Below are positions 17,726 to 25,808 of a stretch of DNA of 64,000 bases, one piece after another. Under the pieces are notes generated by a model. The model was given only the letters and a program-made list of their open reading frames with translations. It made no database searches and was not told the origin of the DNA. The stretch is from positions 4,631,001 through 4,695,000 of the forward strand of contig CP027224.1 in NCBI GenBank assembly GCA_002973635.1. Reading direction: 5' to 3'. A program made the position numbers and the translations under genes. Source of the DNA: Lysinibacillus sp. B2A1 (GTDB lineage Bacteria; Bacillota; Bacilli; Bacillales_A; Planococcaceae). Within the stretch, counting starts at the first letter, position 1. Each line of letters opens with the position of its first letter.

Positions 17726-17929
17726 TAGTACCCTCTCATTTCAATTGTATTCATGATTGGCGGATTTTGTCGCCTGTTGCACTCATTATAGCAGAGCAAG
17801 GATTTTCAACGAAAGAAAAACCCTTGGATAATTAAACACCTTGCATCATTTTCTTCAGGTAGAATAGTTGCAAATTTACTACTATCCTTGAATAATATTA
17901 ACTACATATATAAGAAATGGGGTTTGATT

Positions 17930-18133
17930 ATGATTCAGCATTTCAGCTTTAAGCCTTTATTTGAAAATTCTCAGCTTCCTGGCTGGGCTATTTCCTTTTT
18001 CTATCAACGCGAACGCTTTACAGCTGAGTATTTAAAGGATGGCAATATCCAATGGAGTGGGCCTATTCCTCCAAACGAAGAAAATGTTAAAAAAATGATT
18101 CATGAGCTTATGTTGTATCATGTGTACGACTAA
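17930..18133 (+). CDS. yheE: YheE family small protein (DUF5342)
   Basis: The 67-residue protein has the YheE layout: HFSFKPLFENSQLPGW at the start, then FYQRERFTAEYLKDGNIQW and a C-terminal helix ending LMLYHVYD. I place the start at 17930 after GGGG at 17919-17922. It is divergent from yheB, matching the clustering of yheA, yheB and yheE in B. subtilis. Function unknown. Confidence 0.75.
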   Translation: MIQHFSFKPLFENSQLPGWAISFFYQRERFTAEYLKDGNIQWSGPIPPNEENVKKMIHELMLYHVYD

Positions 18134-18261
18134 CAAAAATAGTAAATTATTCGTGTAACAGCGATTCTATATATACCCATTTTTTACTAGTGTTTGCACA
18201 TCATTTATGCTAAAAATATTTCCATCTATTGAAATTGCAGCATTTTTCTTATACATTTATG

Positions 18262-18276
18262 TTATCAAGTTGATAA
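18262..18276. promoter_or_regulatory. inverted repeat upstream of the 18307 gene
   Basis: TTATCAA-G-TTGATAA is a perfect 7-bp inverted repeat with one central base, about 30 bp before the start codon. It could be an operator; no regulator can be assigned. Confidence 0.35.
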
Positions 18277-18306
18277 TAAATGTTTTGTATGCAGGGGGCT
18301 ATTTCA

Positions 18307-18723
18307 ATGAGTAAAGTCACACTTTTAGATGACTTAAACAGTTATAATTCAAAAGCATTAATTCGTGCAAAAGTAAAAGAAGTTTTTTCTGAATTTTCCG
18401 CTAAAATTTTCGAATTAGTAGATGAAGCTGGCACTATCAATAGTAAAAAATTCGAGTCACTTTCTGGCTTTAAAAGTGATTTTTACAATGAATATTGCAG
18501 CCAATTAAAAGCATTATTCGACACGCCAACTAGTTCATTCGGAAAAAAATCTGTAAAAAGTATGTATGTAACATATAATGGCAAAAATTATCTTTTAACA
18601 CAGCAGGGTATTACGGAAAAGGCACCTGTTACCATATCGTGCTTTACAGGCGAAATCCCATTAAAAGAAATGCTTCATGATGTTGAAAAAGCGTGTTTAA
18701 AATTGCGCTTCCAACAAGAATAA
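18307..18723 (+). CDS. hypothetical protein
   Basis: About 138 residues, not recognised. It is soluble, with a helical N-terminal half (LIRAKVKEVFSEFSAKIFEL) and a short beta-rich C-terminal part (MYVTYNGKNYLLTQQG). I prefer ATG 18307 because AGGGGG lies seven to twelve bases before it. It is followed by a bidirectional hairpin, so it is probably transcribed alone. Confidence 0.6.
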   Translation: MSKVTLLDDLNSYNSKALIRAKVKEVFSEFSAKIFELVDEAGTINSKKFESLSGFKSDFYNEYCSQLKALFDTPTSSFGKKSVKSMYVTYNGKNYLLTQQGITEKAPVTISCFTGEIPLKEMLHDVEKACLKLRFQQE

Positions 18724-18734
18724 TACTTAAAGCA

Positions 18735-18772
18735 AAAGGAGCCCTCTCACTAGCTGAGAAGGCTCCTTGTTT
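18735..18772. terminator. hairpin terminator between 18307 gene and the CorC-like gene
   Basis: AAGGAGCC and GGCTCCTT form an 8-bp stem. The T-run is best on the minus strand and weaker on the plus strand. It is the main feature of the 18724-19064 gap; otherwise only AT-rich sequence is seen there. Confidence 0.55.
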
Positions 18773-19064
18773 GATGCTATTAAAAATAATTCATTTAAAA
18801 AATTCGCAGATAAAGCTCTCTTGAGATTTTTTGACGTGTCGTTTTTATATGAGATGCAAATGCTTCCTTCTCTAAATAAACTATCTTTGCTCCTTTTAAA
18901 GGTAGCATAATGATTTTTGATTTTCAATCTTTTGGTGTTAGTTTTTCCAAATTACGGATTGATTATCGAGAGATAAAAAATTGTTGTCAATATTTGTGTT
19001 TTGCATCTAAATATTTTATGATTGAATCATCCAACAATTTTTTAAATCATAGGAGGTGTACACT

Positions 19065-19136
19065 TTGTTTACTTCCCTCATTTGGGCGGGGACAAAGGAA
19101 TTATTTGGACGGAGACATATTGGAGATAACCATTAG
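19065..19136 (+). CDS. possible 23-codon leader peptide ahead of the CorC-like gene
   Basis: A consensus AGGAGGTG at 19051-19058 sits six bases before TTG 19065. That TTG opens a short frame (MFTSLIWAGTKELFGRRHIG and three more residues) ending with TAG at 19134-19136. The stop lies 17 bases inside the next gene, whose own start is TTG 19120 in another frame. The best ribosome site in the region thus serves the short frame, which suggests translational coupling. An alternative is a frameshift that cut off the true N-terminus of the larger gene. Confidence 0.45.
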   Translation: MFTSLIWAGTKELFGRRHIGDNH

Positions 19137-20457
19137 GTTGGCGGCATTCGCCCTACTAATAATCATGACAGGATTTTTCGTTGCAACGGAGTTTGCAATT
19201 GTTAAAGTAAGATCAACACGTATTGATCAGTTGCTAGCAGAAGGTCATAAAAAAGCAAAAAATGCAAAACGTGTTGTTTCAGATTTAGATGAATACTTAT
19301 CTGCATGTCAGCTAGGTATTACAATCACAGCACTTGGCTTAGGTTGGCTTGGTGAACCTACTTTTGAAATTATATTGCACCCAGTGTTTGAGTTTCTAAA
19401 TTTGAATGGTAGTATTACATCTATCCTTTCATTCATACTTGCATTTTCAATCGTAACGTTTATGCATGTAGTTATAGGGGAATTGGCGCCAAAAACACTT
19501 GCCATCCAAAAAGCAGAATTAGTGACATTAAACTTTTCTGGCCCATTAATTTTATTCCACAACATTACGTACCCGGTCATTAAGTTATTGAACGGATCTG
19601 CACGTGGCTTAACAGGCCTTTTCGGTCTAAAGATGATGTCAGAATCAGAAGTTGCTCATACTGAAGAAGAGCTACGTATGATTTTGTCAGATAGTTTAAA
19701 AGGTGGAGAAATTAATAATTCAGAATATGAATATGTAAACAGTATTTTTGAGTTCTCAGAACGTCTTGCAAAGGAAATCATGGTACCACGTACTGAAATC
19801 GTTGGAATCGAAAAAGAACTTACCATTAAAGAAGTATTCGATTTAATGGGAGTAGAGCAATACACTCGTTATCCGATTATTGATGGTGACAAGGACCATA
19901 TTATCGGCCTAGTCAATATGAAACACTTATTAACCGCTTACATTAAAGACCCTGCAAATGGTGATAAGCCCGTAATTGACTATATGCAGCCGATTATTCG
20001 CGTGATGGAAACGACGCAAATTAACGATTTGCTACTTAAAATTCAGCGTGAACGCATTCATATGGCCATTTTAATGGATGAATATGGCGGAACATCTGGT
20101 TTAGTGACGATTGAAGATATTATTGAGGAAATTGTCGGCGATATTCAAGATGAATTTGATGAGGACGAAATCCCAGAAGTACAAGAAATTGCAGAAGATC
20201 ATTTTATTTTAGATGCAAAGATGCTAGTAGAGAATGTAAATGATATGCTAGGTACTGACATAGAAGATGATGATATAGATACAATCGGCGGTTGGTTTAT
20301 GACAAAGCGCTTTGATGCAGTCGAAGGAGATAGCATTGAAGAGCAAGGCTATGAGTTTATCGCAAAAGAATTAGATGGTCACCATATTTTATACTTAGAA
20401 GTTCTGAAATTACCTGAACGTGATTTATCAAATGAAAATGAAGAAGTAAGTATCTAA
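19120..20457 (+). CDS. CNNM/CorC-like hemolysin-family membrane protein
   Basis: The roughly 445-residue protein has a CNNM (DUF21) membrane domain with about four spans, starting LAAFALLIIMTGFFVATEFA and including VVIGELAPKTLAIQKAE. Two CBS domains follow (about 205-325: IMVPRTEIV, YTRYPIIDGD, ILMDEYGGTSGLVTIEDIIE) and a C-terminal CorC/HlyC domain. This matches B. subtilis YhdP/YhdT/YugS proteins, linked to Mg2+ (YhdP) export or homeostasis. I chose TTG 19120, which starts close to the membrane domain; GGACGGAG precedes it. Its translation may depend on the overlapping leader frame. Confidence 0.85.
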   Translation: MEITIRLAAFALLIIMTGFFVATEFAIVKVRSTRIDQLLAEGHKKAKNAKRVVSDLDEYLSACQLGITITALGLGWLGEPTFEIILHPVFEFLNLNGSITSILSFILAFSIVTFMHVVIGELAPKTLAIQKAELVTLNFSGPLILFHNITYPVIKLLNGSARGLTGLFGLKMMSESEVAHTEEELRMILSDSLKGGEINNSEYEYVNSIFEFSERLAKEIMVPRTEIVGIEKELTIKEVFDLMGVEQYTRYPIIDGDKDHIIGLVNMKHLLTAYIKDPANGDKPVIDYMQPIIRVMETTQINDLLLKIQRERIHMAILMDEYGGTSGLVTIEDIIEEIVGDIQDEFDEDEIPEVQEIAEDHFILDAKMLVENVNDMLGTDIEDDDIDTIGGWFMTKRFDAVEGDSIEEQGYEFIAKELDGHHILYLEVLKLPERDLSNENEEVSI

Positions 20458-20581
20458 AAATTGCCTTGTTTTATTTACTGTGTTACGATTAACATCGCAC
20501 TTAAAAGATACAGGCTATAAAAAATGTATACAGCTCACAACCTATAGTGGCGGGGAGCTTATATAGAGATAACATTATAAA

Positions 20582-20617
20582 CTTTAGCAACGACTCCCTT
20601 TCACAGAAGGGAGTCGT
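20582..20617 (+). terminator. terminator of the CorC-like gene
   Basis: CGACTCCCTT and AAGGGAGTCG form a strong stem with a five-base loop followed by TTTTAT, ending 37 bp before the cation efflux gene. Confidence 0.8.
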
Positions 20618-20654
20618 TTTATAATGCCCGAAAGTTTTGCAAGGAGGAAACAAA

Positions 20655-21578
20655 ATGGAGCTTTATACAAATTTACGTCAAGGGGAAAAAGGTGCTTGGT
20701 TATCCATCGCAACATATTTGGTTCTGAGTTCTATAAAATTAACAATCGGCTATATAGGCGCATCAGAAGCGCTAAAGGCAGATGGATTAAATAATACTAC
20801 TGATATTATCGCCTCTATTGCAGTACTTATTGGATTACGAATTGCCCAAATTCCACCTGACTCTAATCATCAATATGGGCATTTGCGTGCCGAAACAGTT
20901 GCCTCACTTGTTGCGTCGTTCATTATGTTAATTGTTGGCTTACAGGTACTTATTAATTCGATAAAAGGCCTTTGGGAGCCAGTTAATACAACACCATCAT
21001 TATTAACTGCCTATGTCGCAATTGGCAGTGCCATAGTGATGTATATCGTTTATCGTTATAATTTAGCACTTTCTAAAAAAATAAAAAGTGCAGCTGTGAA
21101 AGCAGCAGCCTATGATAATCGTTCAGATGCTCTTGTAAGTATTGGTACAGCAATCGGAATTTTTGGAGCTATTTTCGGTTTCCCTATTATCGACACAATT
21201 ACTGCACTTCTCGTTGCACTTCTAATTATTAAAACAGCAATTGAAATTTTTTGGGAGGCTGTTCAAAGTCTCACAGATGCTTTTAATATCGAAGAAGTTG
21301 AGACTTTGTCTGTCCTTATTCGCAATGTTGATGGAGTAATCGAGTTGTTAGACTTTAAGGGGCGCGCCCATGGCAATATGTACTTTATCGATGTCACTGT
21401 CACTGTAGACCCTTACTTAAATGTCTTTGAGAGTCATCGTATTACAGAGGAGATTGAAAAAACGATTACTCGTGAAAATCGATTCTGTCAGGTACTCGTG
21501 CATATTGAACCACATATTGAAATCATTCCTCCAGCAAACGACAACAAAGGGGCTGTCCGAAAAGTCGATGTAAATTGA
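20655..21578 (+). CDS. cation diffusion facilitator (MneP/MneS-like), 3' end altered by IS
   Basis: About 307 residues, with six predicted membrane segments and a cytoplasmic C-terminal domain of the CDF family. Metal-site residues are visible in ALKADGLNNTTDIIAS, HQYGHLRAE and AAAYDNRSDALVS. The variant with NNTTD is typical of B. subtilis MneS/YeaB-type Mn2+ exporters; Mn2+ is therefore the likely substrate, by family. ATG 20655 follows AAGGAGG. The last ten or so residues (after PPANDNK) and the stop codon come from the left end of the IS1182-family element; without it the frame would end a few codons later at a native TGA. Confidence 0.85.
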   Translation: MELYTNLRQGEKGAWLSIATYLVLSSIKLTIGYIGASEALKADGLNNTTDIIASIAVLIGLRIAQIPPDSNHQYGHLRAETVASLVASFIMLIVGLQVLINSIKGLWEPVNTTPSLLTAYVAIGSAIVMYIVYRYNLALSKKIKSAAVKAAAYDNRSDALVSIGTAIGIFGAIFGFPIIDTITALLVALLIIKTAIEIFWEAVQSLTDAFNIEEVETLSVLIRNVDGVIELLDFKGRAHGNMYFIDVTVTVDPYLNVFESHRITEEIEKTITRENRFCQVLVHIEPHIEIIPPANDNKGAVRKVDVN

Positions 21579-21597
21579 CTTTTCGGTACAGCCTTTT
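21550..21597 (+). terminator. terminator formed by the IS1182 left end
   Basis: GGCTGT-C-CGAAAAGTC pairs with GACTTTTCGG-T-ACAGCC and is followed by TTTTT. The stop codon of the cation efflux gene lies in the loop. The IS end thus supplies both the stop and the terminator for the upstream gene and shields the transposase from read-through. Confidence 0.8.
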
Positions 21598-21678
21598 TCC
21601 ATTTTTGTATACAAAAAAACCGCCCTCTTTTGTAAAATGAAGTTACCAGACCACATTCAACAGAAAGGACGATTTTTA

Positions 21679-23412
21679 ATGAATAACCAAATGATTACTC
21701 AAGCAGATTATAACATGCAAATGGAAATGACTCTAGAAGGAATTTCAGAGGCGGGCATCTCTCAGAAACATCCTAAACCTCTTGTGTTCCAGCCTTATAC
21801 AAATCGTCAAAGTATGATGATTATTGATATCGAATCCTATATTCCTGAGCATCATGTAGCGCGTTTGGTCGATGAAATGGTGGAATCTATTCCAGATGAA
21901 TTGTTATTTTCCCATTACGTAGGTGGTGGTCGTGCCCCTTATCATCCTAAAATGTTACTGAAAGTCATTTTATATGCCTACACGCAAAAAACTTATTCTA
22001 GCCGAAGTATGAAACGAATGGTCGAAGAAAGTCTACCCGCTATGTGGTTAGCAGGCATGCAAGAACCTGACCATCGTACCATCAATGATTTCCGTGGTGT
22101 TCGTATGCCAGCCATCATAGAGGAGGTGTTTGAACAATTCCTCCTTCAACTGATGGAGCAAGAATTCATTGACCTTGAGCACATGTTTGTGGATGGTACG
22201 AAAATTGAAGCGAACGCCAATAAATATTCGTTTGTATGGGGCAAAGCGATTGCCAATCACGACCAAAAGCTACGTGATAAGATCCAATCGCTGATAAAAG
22301 ATGTGCGTGCTGTGACAACCCAAGAGTTACGTGAGGACAAACTAGAAGAACAACTAGCAAAGACAGTCGAACAACTAACGGAGGAAGTGCAAGCGTTAGA
22401 AGGTCAATATGAACAGACAACGGACAAAGAGGAAAGAAAACGACTTCGAATGGAGAAATCTAAACGCAAAAAACACATCCAAACGATTGAAACGGATTAT
22501 CTGCCAAGACTAGCACGTTATGAAGCGCAAAGAGAAATTCTTGGTGAACGTGGTAGTTATTCGAAAACAGACCCGGATGCCACGTTTATGCGAATGAAAG
22601 ATGATCATATGAAAAACGGTCAATTAAAAGCTGGGTACAATGTACAAGTGGCCACACAATATCAGTTCATTATCGGATACGAGTTATTTCAACGACCAGG
22701 AGACACACGTTGTTTCCAACCATTTATGAAACAACTACTCGAAGCGTTACCCAAAGCGCCAATACAGGTGATAGCAGACGCGGGCTATGCGAGTGAAGAA
22801 AATTACTTATTTGCGATTGGCGAAGAAAAGGAACCACTATTTGAATTACTGGCTCCGTATAACACGTATGTAAAGGAACAAACAAAAAAATATAAACAGG
22901 ATATTTCGAAGGTGCAAAACTGGCCCTATCGCGAGGAAGAGGATGTCTTTATTTGTCCGAACAATCGGAAGGTGATATTTAAACGCTATAGTCAACGAAA
23001 AAATACCGGAGGATACGAACAAGACTACAAAATTTATGAATGTGAGGATTGTACAGATTGTCCGTTGAAAGCGCTTTGTACAAAAGCAAAAGGCAATCGT
23101 CAAGTCCACTTGAATCCGGTCTATGAAGAAATGAAAGCAAAGGCACGAGCAGCCCTTGATGACGAACAAAAAGCAGCCCTTTATGCGAAGCGCAAAGTGG
23201 ATGTCGAAACTGTGTTCGGTGACATCAAGGGCAATCGGTCGTTTACGCGATTTTTATTGCGTGGGCTAACTAAGGTCCGAACAGAATTTGGACTCGTAGC
23301 AATCGCCCATAACCTACTTAAGGTAGCTGGCATCCGCCTCGCTAATTTAAGCCAAAAGGAAAAAGGTCGATTTGGAAAACTACTCGTTTTCCAAATCGAC
23401 CTTTTTATTTAG
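21679..23412 (+). CDS. IS1182-family transposase
   Basis: About 577 residues. The N-terminal DUF772-type domain (RAPYHPKMLLKVILYAYTQK, about 85-105) is followed by DHRTINDFR and the DDE catalytic part (LEHMFVDGTKIEANANKYSF, VIADAGYASEEN, VDVETVFGDIKGN). A Cys cluster (CEDCTDCPLKALC, about 455-467) precedes the last acidic residue, as in other IS1182 enzymes. ATG 21679 follows AAAGGACG. The reading frame is intact. Its last codons run through a strong hairpin (23364-23408, arms AAAAGGTCGATTTGGAAAAC), which also works as the element's own terminator. Confidence 0.9.
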   Translation: MNNQMITQADYNMQMEMTLEGISEAGISQKHPKPLVFQPYTNRQSMMIIDIESYIPEHHVARLVDEMVESIPDELLFSHYVGGGRAPYHPKMLLKVILYAYTQKTYSSRSMKRMVEESLPAMWLAGMQEPDHRTINDFRGVRMPAIIEEVFEQFLLQLMEQEFIDLEHMFVDGTKIEANANKYSFVWGKAIANHDQKLRDKIQSLIKDVRAVTTQELREDKLEEQLAKTVEQLTEEVQALEGQYEQTTDKEERKRLRMEKSKRKKHIQTIETDYLPRLARYEAQREILGERGSYSKTDPDATFMRMKDDHMKNGQLKAGYNVQVATQYQFIIGYELFQRPGDTRCFQPFMKQLLEALPKAPIQVIADAGYASEENYLFAIGEEKEPLFELLAPYNTYVKEQTKKYKQDISKVQNWPYREEEDVFICPNNRKVIFKRYSQRKNTGGYEQDYKIYECEDCTDCPLKALCTKAKGNRQVHLNPVYEEMKAKARAALDDEQKAALYAKRKVDVETVFGDIKGNRSFTRFLLRGLTKVRTEFGLVAIAHNLLKVAGIRLANLSQKEKGRFGKLLVFQIDLFI

Positions 23413-23438
23413 GGACTTTTAGGACAGCCCCTTTGTTG

Positions 23439-24182
23439 TTATTTGATTGCTATATAAATATCAACCTGTGCTTCTTGTGGGTTGGCACATCGTTCATCGT
23501 ATATCTCAAAATCACCTGTGTATGCTCTTTCTACTTCTGAACCTGCAAACCAAGCCCAGATATCTTGCCAAACCTTAATCACAATGTCTGGCATTGACCC
23601 TTTATCTGAAGTAAAAACCAAATATTTAGCAGCTGGCACTGTTTTTACGACCATCCCTTGTGTCACTTCATCTGTCGCTGCTACTTCCATTCCAAGGGTA
23701 ATAGAATATTTTCCATTAACATCTGTTTCATAGTCAGAATATAAACCGATTACTACTTCATTGACTGGATTTTTTATTTGTCCAATCACTTCTTGCTGAT
23801 AAAAGTCTGACCATAATTGAGGAATTTTAGCTTGAGACGTTATTTCATTGACATTACTCGTTTGAGCTGAAATTCCTACGATTTGAAATGATTCTCGTTC
23901 TATCATTTTTGGCTGTTTTATTTCTTCTCTTCTCCATCTTTTTAAACTTGGTAAGAAAGAAGATAACATTTGACGAGCCTCTTCTTCTGCCATCCCATCT
24001 TCCTTTAAATGTGGCACACAAATCTCAACCATTTCCTCAACTGTCAAATTCGGCTGTTTAAACCCTCCTAATTCATAACAATACATGCAATATTCTTGAC
24101 TTTTCTGACCTTCTTTACCTGTTCCCAATAATGTTTCATCTGCTAATGGCATACCGCAGCTTTGACAATAACTTTGCATCAT
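23439..24182 (-). CDS. zinc-ribbon and GyrI-like effector-binding protein
   Basis: About 247 residues. The N-terminus is a putative zinc-ribbon module (CQSCGMPLADE, then YCMYCYELG, four Cys pairs, about 4-40). Residues about 95-247 form a GyrI/AraC-effector-binding-like domain (FQIVGISAQTS, VIGLYSDYET, VKTVPAAKYLVF, DFEIYDERC). No DNA-binding helix-turn-helix is present, so it may bind a small molecule and act with the WYL regulator 80 bp upstream on the same strand. Start at 24182 (MMQSYCQSC) follows AAGGGTGGA. The IS1182 element lies directly after its stop codon. Confidence 0.75.
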   Translation of the reverse strand: MMQSYCQSCGMPLADETLLGTGKEGQKSQEYCMYCYELGGFKQPNLTVEEMVEICVPHLKEDGMAEEEARQMLSSFLPSLKRWRREEIKQPKMIERESFQIVGISAQTSNVNEITSQAKIPQLWSDFYQQEVIGQIKNPVNEVVIGLYSDYETDVNGKYSITLGMEVAATDEVTQGMVVKTVPAAKYLVFTSDKGSMPDIVIKVWQDIWAWFAGSEVERAYTGDFEIYDERCANPQEAQVDIYIAIK

Positions 24183-24260
24183 TAATCCACCCTTCATACT
24201 ATTTATTATGACTATAGCAAAGGAAACCTGACAGCTGTATGTCATCTTTCAAAACAAAAA

Positions 24261-25181
24261 TTAAATATCTTTATAAAGCTCCACAATTTCCTGTGCTCGC
24301 TTATGCACAATAGCTCTTAAATGGAATGGCTCTAATACTTTTATACGGTGACCAAAACTTAGAAGAAAACCGTATAACCATTCATCCTCTGGCAATGAAA
24401 TGTTAACTGTTAAATTTTCATGATCTGTATGCTCAGCACCAAATGTTTCTTCTACTAATGTTGTTATCGTAGAATCGAATGACAGCTTTAGCTTTATTAC
24501 ATTTTGAGGACGGTGCCACTCTTTGTTCCATGGGAGTTCAGACAAATGAACTTCTTTGCGCTGGAAGGTTATCATTTCTTCTTTTATATTTTTCATTCTA
24601 GCTATTTTAAATAAGCGAAAGTCTTCTCTTAATGTGCAGTATCCGTAGACATACCACACCTTTCCTTTTTGGACTAATGTATGTGGCTCTAAAAATCGAT
24701 TGGTTACTTGACCATGTGTCGTAGAATAGGTGAAGCTTACACAGTGTGCTTGTTCAATGGCTTTTTTTAATAGTGTAATCTGCTCCTTAAAAACAATAGA
24801 TGGTCCCCAAGGGCTAAGATCAATAAATAGTTGGTTGATGGATTGCTTTATTTCTTCATCAGCAACACTTGTTAACTTTTCGAGCACTGCTTCTGCATAG
24901 GAATCGTCATAGGTTGTAAGTGCACTTTTTATGGCAATGGAAAGCGAGGTAAGCTCCTCCTTTGTCAGAACCTGTTTATCGACACGATACCCCTCTATCA
25001 AACTAATTCCACCGTTAACCCCCTGCTGACTCAAAACAGGAATTCCAGCACAGCTAAGTGTTTCGATATCACGGTAAATTGTACGAACTGACACATTAAA
25101 TAACTCAGCAAGCTCCTGTGCTGTCACTTTTTTTCGATTTATTAAAATCATTGTCATCATTAAAAGGCGTTCTAATTTCAT
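24261..25181 (-). CDS. YafY-type transcriptional regulator with HTH and WYL domain
   Basis: About 306 residues. The DeoR-type winged helix is at 1-60 (TAQELAELFNVSVRTIYRDI), and a WYL domain spans about 135-215 (VSFTYSTTHGQ, VWYVYGYCTLREDFRLFKIARM), followed by the WCX C-terminal part. Such proteins are usually repressors responding to a ligand bound by WYL. It starts at 25181 behind AAAGGATGGG. It is the upstream partner of the zinc-ribbon/effector-binding gene, probably in one operon. Confidence 0.85.
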   Translation of the reverse strand: MKLERLLMMTMILINRKKVTAQELAELFNVSVRTIYRDIETLSCAGIPVLSQQGVNGGISLIEGYRVDKQVLTKEELTSLSIAIKSALTTYDDSYAEAVLEKLTSVADEEIKQSINQLFIDLSPWGPSIVFKEQITLLKKAIEQAHCVSFTYSTTHGQVTNRFLEPHTLVQKGKVWYVYGYCTLREDFRLFKIARMKNIKEEMITFQRKEVHLSELPWNKEWHRPQNVIKLKLSFDSTITTLVEETFGAEHTDHENLTVNISLPEDEWLYGFLLSFGHRIKVLEPFHLRAIVHKRAQEIVELYKDI

Positions 25182-25202
25182 GTTTAACCCATCCTTTATC
25201 AA

Positions 25203-25808
25203 TCTCGGCTGCTACTATATTTATTGCATGATGTCATTTTAGTCATTAATTAACCATTTTTCATCACAAATTAACCATTTTGTTTTGCATTTTAATTACT
25301 AATATCCTATCTATTTTAAGTATTTTTTAAGTACTTTTTGAGTTTTATTTAAGTCGAATGTACTATAATAACGCCTGATAAATTATTACAATCATTATAC
25401 TATTTTTACAATATAAGAAAAAAACTAGTTTAATACAAGGATTTATGAGGAATTTATTGATTTCGTTATTAAAACTATGTTGTTTCCCGCCTTATTAAGA
25501 ATAGTTTGATAATAAACGCTTATACAATTATTTCAATTCTCTTAACACAACAGACAAAACTTCCATCCTCTTTATAGAGCGCTGAAAACTATAGTATCTA
25601 TTTGTGACAAAGAATTTAGTGCTTTGTTTTTATGAAACCTCAATAGGATTATGAAAAATGAAATACGAGTACTAAATCTCAGTGTCAAATTTTTATATTT
25701 AAGCGAAATTCGCTTTTTTAGTGCTCACTATATATTAGGAAGCCTTTTCAAGCACAATGAACTAGAGTTTAATGGTTTTCAATTTAATTGTAAAAAGGAG
25801 ATTTTGAT
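25203..25808. other. 606-bp AT-rich gap between divergent regulators
   Basis: No gene is seen. It contains a direct repeat of ATTAACCATTTT (25247-25281), a run of TTAAGTA-TTTT repeats (about 25317-25352), and a possible promoter TATAAT at about 25372. A weak AAGCGAA/TTCGCTT hairpin lies near 25700. The repeats may be binding sites for the WYL regulator or for the response regulator on the other side. Confidence 0.4.

Larger units (their letters stand above)
21549..23431 (+). mobile_element. IS1182-family insertion sequence
   Basis: The 1883-bp element has ends GGGGCTGTCC and, inverted, GGACAGCCCC, with similarity continuing for several bases (aAAAGTC). It carries one complete transposase gene. 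The flanking bases ACAACAAA (left) and TTTGTTGT (right) are complementary, as if the element had entered the middle of a palindrome between two convergent genes; no simple direct duplication is seen. Confidence 0.85.

Noticed and set aside
18724..19064. Possible M-box riboswitch before the CorC-like gene
   Set aside because: The hairpin at 18735 is an ordinary terminator shape and the M-box core sequence is not recognisable.
20480..20640. Possible metal-responsive riboswitch (yybP-ykoY type) before the cation exporter
   Set aside because: I could not find the conserved core elements; only a clear terminator of the upstream gene is present.
22846..23169. 107-codon antisense frame in the IS1182 transposase
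   Set aside because: It is a shadow of the transposase frame without its own ribosome site.
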